Below are positions 45,202 through 53,619 of a DNA stretch of 64,000 nt, piece after piece. The stretch lies in NCBI GenBank assembly GCA_029238315.1, contig JAQWGI010000025.1:1-64000 (forward strand), given 5' to 3'. Every line of letters begins with the position of its first letter. Position 1 is the stretch's first letter. The notes beneath the pieces were generated by a model that was not told the origin of the DNA, ran no database searches, and saw only the letters and a program-made list of their open reading frames with translations. Origin of the DNA: Polaribacter sp. GTDB taxonomy: Bacteria > Bacteroidota > Bacteroidia > Flavobacteriales > Flavobacteriaceae. Position numbers and translations under genes: made by a program.

Positions 45202-45774
45202 CTCTACCGAGTTGATAAAATTTCTTACAATTTGCTCTCCAACTTCTGTTAAAATACTTTCTGGATGAAATTGTACAGCAGAAATTGGAAATGCTTTATG
45301 TTCTATGGCTTGAATTCCGCCTTTTTCATCTCTTGCAGTAACAATTAATTCTGAAGGAAAACCTTCATCGGAAGCCAACCAAGAATGATAACGTGCTGCT
45401 AGAAATGTTTTAGGAATATCTTTAAAGATAACGCAGTCGTCATTTATTACCTTCATTTCTGTTGCAACTCCGTGAAAAACTTCTTCTAAGTTGATAATTG
45501 TTCCACCAAAAACCTCTGTAATTGCTTGTAGCCCCAAACAAACACCAAATATGGGTTTTTTATCTGAATACGTTTTAATAACGTCTTTTAAAATGCCCGC
45601 TTCATCAGGAATTCCAGGGCCTGGAGAAAGCATAATTAAATCGAACTTCCCTACTTCTTCGAGGCTAATTTCATCGTTTCTAAAAACTGCAGGAGATACT
45701 CCTGTTATTTTTTCAACCATGTGAACCAAATTATAAGTAAACGAGTCGTAATTATCTAATATTAATATGTTCAT
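45169..45774 (-). CDS. trpG: anthranilate synthase component II (glutamine amidotransferase)
   Basis: Supplies ammonia to TrpE. It has LILDNYDSFTYNLVH, SPGPGIP, the catalytic Cys in GVCLGLQAI and the His-Glu pair in AVQFHPESIL (about residues 168-177). The 201-aa length includes a C-terminal extension NAELDSASK that is encoded by the TGCTGAA repeat. It is the third product from the promoter (trpL, E, G), 77 bases after trpE. Confidence 0.96.
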   Translation of the reverse strand: MNILILDNYDSFTYNLVHMVEKITGVSPAVFRNDEISLEEVGKFDLIMLSPGPGIPDEAGILKDVIKTYSDKKPIFGVCLGLQAITEVFGGTIINLEEVFHGVATEMKVINDDCVIFKDIPKTFLAARYHSWLASDEGFPSELIVTARDEKGGIQAIEHKAFPISAVQFHPESILTEVGEQIVRNFINSVELNAELDSASK

Positions 45775-45851
45775 TTTTTATTTATTCAAAAATTGAATGA
45801 TTAAATAATTTAAAAATCCTTGAATCTTTAAATTTTCAATCTTTTAATAAC

Positions 45852-47243
45852 TTATATCTTTTCTGCTAAAAGCAACGCTTTCTTTAACGCTGCTAATTTA
45901 TTATTTACTTCTTGCAATTCCTTTTCTTCATCAGAATGAATTACAATCCCTGCTCCTGCTTGAGAATACAATACATTATTTTTACTCACAAAAGAACGAA
46001 TTGCAATCGCCAAATTTACTGAGCCATTTAGTCCGATAATCCCGACTGCACCACCATAAAATCCGCGAGTTTGATTTTCATATTTATTAATCAATTCCAT
46101 TGCTTTGTATTTGGGTGCGCCACTTAAGGTTCCTGCTGGAAAAGTATCTCCAACAATTTCAATCGGATTTCCTTTTATTTTTCCACGAACTGTAGAAACT
46201 AAATGAATTACATGGCTAAAATACTGCACTTCTTTAAACACCTCAACAGTTACATTATCTGCATGTTTACTCAGATCATTTCTAGCTAAATCTACCAACA
46301 TTACATGTTCTGCAGTTTCTTTTTTATCTTCAGAAAGTTTCTTACCTAACTGAATATCTTTGGTCATATCTCCTGTTCTTCTAAAAGTTCCGGCAATAGG
46401 ATTTATAGTTGCTTTTCCTTCAGAAATTTTAATTTGCGCCTCTGGGGAAGAGCCCATTAACTTAAAACTTCCGTAGTCAAAATAAAATAAATATGGTGAC
46501 GGATTTATAGAACGCAAAGCTCTGTATACATTAAATTCGTCTCCTTTAAACTTTTGTTGAAATTGGCGCGATAACACTAACTGAAACACATCTCCTCTTT
46601 TACAATGCTCTTTTGCTTTTACTACATACTCTTTAAAATCTTCATCCGAGCAATTTGACGTTTCACTACCAACAATATCAAATTTTTGCGTATTAAAAGT
46701 TTGTGCTTCAATAATGGTTTCAATTTCTGAAATTCTTGATTCGGTTCCTTCTTCTATATTTTCAATTAAGGTCATTTCATCATTAAAATGATTGATGGCA
46801 ATAATAAATCGATAAAAACTATACTGCATTTCTGGAATTGCAGAAGGCGCATCTTGATTGTCAAATTTGATGGTTTCAAAATACTGAACAGCATCAAAAG
46901 TTGTGTACCCATACAAGCCATTAAACGATTTAATTTCTTCATCACACTCTAAAGCTACCTTGTTAGAAAAGTGATCAAATAACTGATAGAAATTACCATC
47001 AATTTTCTGGCTATCAATATCTTTTCCTTTATAGTTTGTAGCAAAATTATTTTTATTCACTTTCATAGAAAACACAGGTTCTATCGCAATAAAAGAAAAA
47101 CTTTCTTCTTTACTGTGATAGTCTGAACTTTCTAACAATAATGTATTAGAGAATTGATCTCTAAAACGCAAATACAAACCAACGGGCGTAATGGTGTCTG
47201 AAATTCGTTTTTTAGTTATTGTATTAAATTTAATTTTCTTCAT
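45852..47243 (-). CDS. trpE: anthranilate synthase component I
   Basis: Makes anthranilate from chorismate with ammonia from TrpG. The chorismate-binding C-terminal region shows GDVFQLVLSRQFQ, NPSPYLFYFD, GSSPEAQIKI, PIAGTFRRTG, EHVMLVDLARND, VRGKIKGNPIEIVGDTFPAGTLSGAPKYKAMELI and YGGAVGIIGL. The N-terminal LLESSDYHSKEESFSFIA carries the usual tryptophan feedback site (LLES). Length 463 aa. The upstream leader holds trpL and an attenuator. Confidence 0.97.
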   Translation of the reverse strand: MKKIKFNTITKKRISDTITPVGLYLRFRDQFSNTLLLESSDYHSKEESFSFIAIEPVFSMKVNKNNFATNYKGKDIDSQKIDGNFYQLFDHFSNKVALECDEEIKSFNGLYGYTTFDAVQYFETIKFDNQDAPSAIPEMQYSFYRFIIAINHFNDEMTLIENIEEGTESRISEIETIIEAQTFNTQKFDIVGSETSNCSDEDFKEYVVKAKEHCKRGDVFQLVLSRQFQQKFKGDEFNVYRALRSINPSPYLFYFDYGSFKLMGSSPEAQIKISEGKATINPIAGTFRRTGDMTKDIQLGKKLSEDKKETAEHVMLVDLARNDLSKHADNVTVEVFKEVQYFSHVIHLVSTVRGKIKGNPIEIVGDTFPAGTLSGAPKYKAMELINKYENQTRGFYGGAVGIIGLNGSVNLAIAIRSFVSKNNVLYSQAGAGIVIHSDEEKELQEVNNKLAALKKALLLAEKI

Positions 47244-47245
47244 GT

Positions 47246-47316
47246 ATGCTGAACTTATTTCAGTATCCTAATATCTTATTATTTAATTCTAAATGATGCT
47301 GAAATAAATTCAGCAT
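47246..47316. repeat. ATGCTGAA/TTCAGCAT repeat between the trp attenuator and trpE
   Basis: Two half-units: ATGCTGAACTTATTTCAGTA, then GATGCTGAAATAAATTCAGCAT (itself a palindrome). It lies directly after the attenuator T-run in the leader and can fold on its own. It is the same family as 45118-45201 and the terminator loop near 56640. Confidence 0.8.
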
Positions 47317-47350
47317 AAAAAAAGGCTTATCGTGAGATAAGCCTTTTTTT
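47314..47350 (-). terminator. trp attenuator terminator
   Basis: In the trp direction AAGGCTTATC, loop TCAC (read as CTCAC with the stem end), GATAAGCCTT, then seven T. It lies 30 bases after the trpL stop and about 75 bases before trpE. A GTGAGA just after the trpL stop (47374-47379) can pair with TCTCAC at 47332-47337 in the terminator, which would make an antiterminator. Pairing is by inspection. Confidence 0.85.
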
Positions 47351-47379
47351 TATATTTTACATATAGGTTTTCTTCTCAC

Positions 47380-47427
47380 TTATTGATTAAGAGAGTTCCA
47401 CCACCATATATTTTGTTGTTTCATCAT
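47380..47427 (-). CDS. trpL: trp operon leader peptide (TrpL), 15 aa, with Trp-Trp-Trp
   Basis: Reads MMKQQNIWWWNSLNQ and stop: three adjacent TGG codons in 15. It is followed by a terminator hairpin and trpE, and preceded by a perfect promoter whose -7 box lies seven bases before the ATG. This is the hallmark of ribosome-mediated attenuation: at low Trp-tRNA a ribosome stalls at the Trp codons and leaves the GTGAGA segment beyond the stop free to form the antiterminator. The ORF track gives a longer ORF (to 47574); its upstream part lacks support and lies across the promoter. From memory, a Bacteroid-trp RNA motif of this kind has been reported. Confidence 0.92.
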   Translation of the reverse strand: MMKQQNIWWWNSLNQ

Positions 47428-47434
47428 TGAATTA

Positions 47435-47465
47435 CAAATGTATGATAGATTTTTATTCTGACAAA
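47435..47465 (-). promoter_or_regulatory. trp operon promoter
   Basis: On the minus strand TTTG, 19 bases, TACATTTG: an excellent match to the Bacteroidota -33/-7 consensus. Transcription would start about two to five bases before the trpL ATG. Confidence 0.85.
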
Positions 47466-47521
47466 TATTATTTCGTTTTTTTCTAAAAAAGCAGAAATCT
47501 CTTTTTAATTTAAAAAACAAC

Positions 47522-47596
47522 ATGGATAAAACATCGCTTTTGAGAGGTTTTTTTGATTTATTAAAAAACAACACAAAATCAAAACCTGTAAATTAA
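47522..47596 (+). CDS. possible 24-aa small ORF upstream of gyrB
   Basis: ATG to TAA encodes MDKTSLLRGFFDLLKNNTKS then KPVN. The middle is amphipathic (LLRGFFDLLKN). There is no promoter or ribosome-binding match and the region is AT-rich, so chance cannot be excluded. It lies in the divergent space between the trp promoter and gyrB, on the gyrB strand. Confidence 0.2.
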   Translation: MDKTSLLRGFFDLLKNNTKSKPVN

Positions 47597-47704
47597 AAAA
47601 TAACGTAGTTTTTAAGCGATTTAAGAGACTTTTGCGCAATTAACAAATGTTGATAAATACAACAAAAATCAATCGTTTCTCTTTTAAAAAAAGCCATAAT
47701 TGAT

Positions 47705-47712
47705 TAAATTTG
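47705..47712 (+). promoter_or_regulatory. possible -7 promoter element of gyrB
   Basis: TAAATTTG fits TAnnTTTG, about 138 bases before gyrB. The repeat 47766-47832 would then lie in the 5' leader. Confidence 0.4.
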
Positions 47713-47765
47713 TTTTATTAAATTTCGTTTTTTGATAAGCGATTTTTATAGACAAAAAATCAATC

Positions 47766-47832
47766 GTCATTGCAAACAAAGTGAAGCAATCTCTCATTAA
47801 AAGATTACTTTATCATTTTTCCTCGCAATGAC
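47766..47832. repeat. palindromic repeat in the gyrB leader
   Basis: GTCATTGCAAACAAAGTGAAG opens it and CCTCGCAATGAC closes it. It is the inverted copy of the trpF-trpB repeat (42235-42294). It ends 17 bases before the gyrB ATG. Confidence 0.82.
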
Positions 47833-47840
47833 CTAATTAA

Positions 47841-49787
<1,947 letters not shown>

Positions 49788-49813
49788 CTCAATTGATCTA
49801 TAATTAGTTAAAA

Positions 49814-49846
49814 AATACAGTTCGTAATTGAACTGTATTTTTTTTT
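49814..49846 (+). terminator. terminator of gyrB
   Basis: AATACAGTTC, loop GTAATT, GAACTGTATT and a run of nine T. Confidence 0.92.
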
Positions 49847-49958
49847 GATTTATTAGCATTCAGTTTTTAATATAAAAAAGCATAAGACGAGTTTAAAAAC
49901 ATTTAAAAAAATAAAAAACAGTCTTATTTTGATTTCGTTAATTATGAATAATTTATAG

Positions 49959-49966
49959 TACTTTTG
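49959..49966 (+). promoter_or_regulatory. -7 promoter element of mdh
   Basis: TACTTTTG fits TAnnTTTG. It overlaps the alternative GTG start at 49966 given by the ORF track, which therefore cannot be the true start. No clear -33 element. Confidence 0.5.
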
Positions 49967-50004
49967 TGGAACAAAATTTATTATCACAATTAAAAAAAAT
50001 AAAA

Positions 50005-50931
50005 ATGAAAGTAACAGTTGTAGGCGCTGGTGCAGTTGGCGCAAGTTGTGCAGAGTACATCGCTATTAAAAATTTCGCATCAGAAGTTGTAGTTTTAGAT
50101 ATTAAAGAAGGCTTCGCAGAAGGTAAAGCTATGGATTTAATGCAAACCGCTTCTTTAAACGGTTTTGACACAAAAATTACCGGTTCTACGAACGACTATA
50201 CAAAAACAGCAAATTCTGATATTTGTGTAATTACATCTGGGATTCCTAGAAAACCAGGGATGACCCGTGAAGAATTAATTGGTATTAATGCAGGAATTGT
50301 AAAAATGGTTTCCGCAAGCTTAATTGAACATTCTCCGAATACAATTATCATTGTAGTTTCTAACCCAATGGACACAATGACTTACTTAGTACACAAAACA
50401 ACTGGCTTACCAAAAAATAGAATTATAGGAATGGGTGGAGCTCTAGATTCTGCTCGTTTTAAATACCGTTTAGCGGAAGCATTAGATGCTCCAATTTCTG
50501 ATATTGACGGAATGGTAATTGGAGGACATTCTGACAAAGGAATGGTGCCTTTAACACGTTTAGCTACAAGAAATTCTGTTCCGGCTTCTCAATTTATCTC
50601 TGAAGAAAGATTAGCCCAAGTTTTACAAGACACTAAAGTTGGTGGCGCAACATTAACTGGATTACTAGGAACTTCTGCCTGGTATGCACCAGGTGCAGCA
50701 GTTTCTGGATTAGTACAAGCAATTGCTTGTGATCAAAAGAAAATTTTCCCTTGCTCTGCTTTATTAGACGGAGAATATGGATTGAACGATTTATGTATCG
50801 GAGTTCCTGTTGTTTTAGGGAAAAACGGAATTGAAAGTATTGTAGAAATTGAACTAAGCGATGCTGAAAAAGCACAAATGCAAGAATCTGCTACTGGAGT
50901 TAAAGCTACAAACGGATTACTAGAACTATAA
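50005..50931 (+). CDS. mdh: malate dehydrogenase
   Basis: A tricarboxylic-acid-cycle NAD-dependent enzyme that interconverts malate and oxaloacetate. The ATG at 50005 gives MKVTVVGAGAVGASCAEYIA with the GxGxxG nucleotide site at the very start, as in the LDH-like MDH family. Further marks: ITSGIPRKPGMTREELIGINAGIV, VSNPMDTMTYL, MGGALDSARFKYRLAEAL, MVIGGHSDKGMVPL (catalytic His) and GTSAWYAPGAAVS. Length 308 aa is standard. The track start (GTG 49966) is rejected because the promoter -7 box sits on it. Confidence 0.97.
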   Translation: MKVTVVGAGAVGASCAEYIAIKNFASEVVVLDIKEGFAEGKAMDLMQTASLNGFDTKITGSTNDYTKTANSDICVITSGIPRKPGMTREELIGINAGIVKMVSASLIEHSPNTIIIVVSNPMDTMTYLVHKTTGLPKNRIIGMGGALDSARFKYRLAEALDAPISDIDGMVIGGHSDKGMVPLTRLATRNSVPASQFISEERLAQVLQDTKVGGATLTGLLGTSAWYAPGAAVSGLVQAIACDQKKIFPCSALLDGEYGLNDLCIGVPVVLGKNGIESIVEIELSDAEKAQMQESATGVKATNGLLEL

Positions 50932-50940
50932 CAAAAATAA

Positions 50941-50974
50941 AACCTCACTCGTTTTTTCTTGTGAGGTTTTTTTT
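50941..50974 (+). terminator. terminator of mdh
   Basis: AACCTCAC, loop, GTGAGGTT and a run of T, ten bases after the mdh stop. Confidence 0.92.
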
Positions 50975-51000
50975 ATAAAAAAACAAAACCCTAAAAAACA

Positions 51001-51651
51001 ATGAAAAGAGCATTAATTTTATTAGCATTATCTTTAACAGTAGTAGTCTCTGCACAAAAAAAAATAAGTCAAGGAGTTATTATTTCTAAACAAACAATGA
51101 CAAGTGATAACGATCAAGCAAACCAACAATTTGCAATGATGGGAGATGTAAAATCTACAACCTTTTTTAAAGGAGCCAAATCTAGATCAGAAATATCAAA
51201 TCCAATGTCTGGTGATGTTACAACTATTACTGATCAAAAAACAGGAAGCATACTTGTTTTAATGGAAAACCCAATGCTTGGTAAAGTATACATGTTACAG
51301 AATAATGATGTTACTGAAGAAGATTTAAAAAACATAAAAATTACAGCTACCGGCAAAACTAAAGTTGTTTTAGGACACACGTGTAAACAATACATTATCA
51401 CTGGAGAAACGCAAGGTCAAAGTATTGACATGGAGCTATTTACAACGGAAGCAATTAATATTGCATCGCAACAAACAGCAATGCTCGGTAATAAACTAAA
51501 AGGTTTTCCATTGTATTCTATAATGAAAATGAACCAAATGGGTGTTAATATGACCATCACAACTGAAGTTACAGAAATACAAAAAGAGGTTGATGTGAAA
51601 GATAAAAGCTTTAGCTTAACACCACCTGAAGGTTACGAAAAAATGAATTAA
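51001..51651 (+). CDS. DUF4412 domain-containing secreted protein
   Basis: A 216-aa exported protein: signal MKRALILLALSLTVVVSAQ cut near residue 19. The mature protein is beta-rich and Met-rich, with KTKVVLGHTCKQYIITGETQGQSIDMELFTTEAIN, a DUF4412 trait. This family resembles lipoprotein-carrier-like periplasmic folds; the actual role is unknown. It is likely monocistronic and convergent with fhs across a shared hairpin. Confidence 0.85.
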   Translation: MKRALILLALSLTVVVSAQKKISQGVIISKQTMTSDNDQANQQFAMMGDVKSTTFFKGAKSRSEISNPMSGDVTTITDQKTGSILVLMENPMLGKVYMLQNNDVTEEDLKNIKITATGKTKVVLGHTCKQYIITGETQGQSIDMELFTTEAINIASQQTAMLGNKLKGFPLYSIMKMNQMGVNMTITTEVTEIQKEVDVKDKSFSLTPPEGYEKMN

Positions 51652-51680
51652 AAAGTTTTATAAAAACATTTTAACGTAAA

Positions 51681-51708
51681 AAAATCCAGCCTAAAGGCTG
51701 GATTTTTT
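51681..51708. terminator. bidirectional terminator between DUF4412 gene and fhs
   Basis: AAAATCCAGCC, loop TAAA, GGCTGGATTTT with A-run on one side and T-run on the other, so it serves both convergent genes. Confidence 0.9.
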
Positions 51709-51739
51709 CTTTTCTCTATTTTACATTTTACACCAATAA

Positions 51740-53416
51740 TTAAGACAACCCCGAAATTACTCCGTTATTATCTATCGTCATGTTTTCAGAAGCTGGTTTT
51801 CCAGGCAAACCTGGCATACGCATCATCTTTCCTAAAATCGGAATTATAAATTGTGCTCCTGCCGCTATTTCAATTTCTCTTACAGTAACTGAAAATCCAG
51901 TTGGTCTTCCAATTAATTTATCATCATCAGAAAAAGATTTTTGTGTTTTTGCCATACAAATAGCAAAATCATTAAATCCTAAACGATCAATTCTTCGTAA
52001 ATTTAATTCGGCTTTTTTATCATAAATAACAGCATCAGCACCATAAATTTCTTTTGCAATGGTTGCTATTTTATCTTTTACAGGGCTTTTCCAATCATAT
52101 AAAGGCTTAAATTGCGTAGCTTTATTTTCAACAACATTTACAACTGCAGTTGCTAAATTGCTTGTTCCCTCTCCTCCTTTTGCCCATCCCTCAGACAATA
52201 CAGCTTCCACTCCTATACTAGCACAAGTATCTTTTATAAACTGTACTTCTTCATCAGAATCTGATACAAAAGAATTAATTGCTACAACAGGCTCAATATT
52301 AAATTTACGAATGTTTTCGATGTGTTTTTCAAGGTTTTTAAATCCTTCTCTAACTTTATCTAAACTTGGCGTATTGTATGCATCTGGTTTTGCTCCTCCG
52401 TGATGGCGCAATGCTCTTATTGTAGCAACCAGCACAACACACTTTGGGTTTAAACCAGCAAATGCTGATTTGATATTCAAGAATTTTTCCGCCCCCAAGT
52501 CTGCACCAAAACCTGCTTCTGTAACCACATAATTAGACAAAGACAATCCCATTTTTGTTGCCAAAACCGTGTTTGTTCCTTGTGCAATATTTGCAAAAGG
52601 ACCGCCATGAATAATTGCTGGATTTTCTTCTAAAGTCTGCACTAAATTTGGCTTTATGGCATCTTTTAATAAAATTGCCATGGCGTTTTCTGCATTTAAA
52701 TCGCGTGCAAAAACTGGTTCTTTATCAAATGTAAATCCGATAAAAATATCCCCTAAACGTTTTTTTAAATTTTCAAAATTAGTAGCCATACATAAAATCG
52801 CCATCACCTCAGAAGCTGGTGTAATATTGAATCCGTCTTGCCTTGGTATTCCGTTTGCTGTTCCGCCTAAACCAATAGTAATATCTCGCAAAGCTCTATC
52901 ATTCATGTCAATAACACGTTTCCATAAAATAGTACGCGGATCAATATTTAAATTTCCAACTTTGCTTTGTAAATTATTATCAATTAAAGCAGACAATAAA
53001 TTATTTGCTTTTTCAACCGCATTAAAATCGCCCGTAAAGTGCAAATTAATATCTTCCATTGGCACAACTTGTGAGTGACCTCCTCCAGCAGCTCCTCCTT
53101 TTATTCCAAAAACTGGACCTAAAGATGGCTCTCTTAAAACTACAGTTGCCTGCTTTCCGATTTTATTTAAACCCTCTGTTAAACCAATAGAAACTGTTGT
53201 TTTTCCTTCGCCAGCAGGTGTTGGCGTTAAAGCAGTTACCAACACTAAATTATTTTGCTTAATATCTTCTTCATTAATTAAATCTAACGGTAACTTGGCT
53301 TTGTATTTTCCATACATTTCCATACTGTCTTCATCAATATTTAATTTTGCTGCAATTTCTTTAATGTGCACTAGATTTTTAGCTTGTGCAATTTCAATAT
53401 CAGTTTGATAAGCCAT
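51740..53416 (-). CDS. fhs: formate--tetrahydrofolate ligase
   Basis: Makes 10-formyl-tetrahydrofolate from formate, ATP and THF in one-carbon metabolism. Marks: P-loop TPTPAGEGKTTVSIGLTEGL (about residue 65-84), REPSLGPVFGIKGGAAGGGHSQVVPMEDINLHFTGD, TEAGFGADLGAEKF, and C-terminal GKMMRMPGLPGKPASENM. Length 558 aa is normal. It is monocistronic. Confidence 0.98.
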   Translation of the reverse strand: MAYQTDIEIAQAKNLVHIKEIAAKLNIDEDSMEMYGKYKAKLPLDLINEEDIKQNNLVLVTALTPTPAGEGKTTVSIGLTEGLNKIGKQATVVLREPSLGPVFGIKGGAAGGGHSQVVPMEDINLHFTGDFNAVEKANNLLSALIDNNLQSKVGNLNIDPRTILWKRVIDMNDRALRDITIGLGGTANGIPRQDGFNITPASEVMAILCMATNFENLKKRLGDIFIGFTFDKEPVFARDLNAENAMAILLKDAIKPNLVQTLEENPAIIHGGPFANIAQGTNTVLATKMGLSLSNYVVTEAGFGADLGAEKFLNIKSAFAGLNPKCVVLVATIRALRHHGGAKPDAYNTPSLDKVREGFKNLEKHIENIRKFNIEPVVAINSFVSDSDEEVQFIKDTCASIGVEAVLSEGWAKGGEGTSNLATAVVNVVENKATQFKPLYDWKSPVKDKIATIAKEIYGADAVIYDKKAELNLRRIDRLGFNDFAICMAKTQKSFSDDDKLIGRPTGFSVTVREIEIAAGAQFIIPILGKMMRMPGLPGKPASENMTIDNNGVISGLS

Positions 53417-53547
53417 TCTATTATAGTTTAAGTTGTGTATCTACTTATTTTGATAAGTAAATATATAAAAAATTAATATGCAATTTTAATCAATTGTATT
53501 AATGAATTGAAAAACAAGAATCTTATGATACAAATATGAGAAAACAA

Positions 53548-53578
53548 TTGGTTACTCTTTTTTGAAATACTATATTTG
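53548..53578 (+). promoter_or_regulatory. promoter of secDF
   Basis: TTG, 20 bases, TATATTTG: a good Bacteroidota promoter about 42 bases before the secDF ATG. Confidence 0.7.
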
Positions 53579-53619
53579 CACGTTTTTACAAAGAAGTCGA
53601 TTAATATATACATAAGAAG

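Noticed and set aside
47380-47574. 64-aa ORF on the minus strand upstream of trpE
   Set aside because: Only the last 15 codons look real: they are trpL. The upstream part lies across the promoter and has no support.
49966-50004. GTG start for mdh
   Set aside because: It overlaps the -7 promoter box, and the GxGxxG motif is expected at the N-terminus, which the ATG at 50005 gives.
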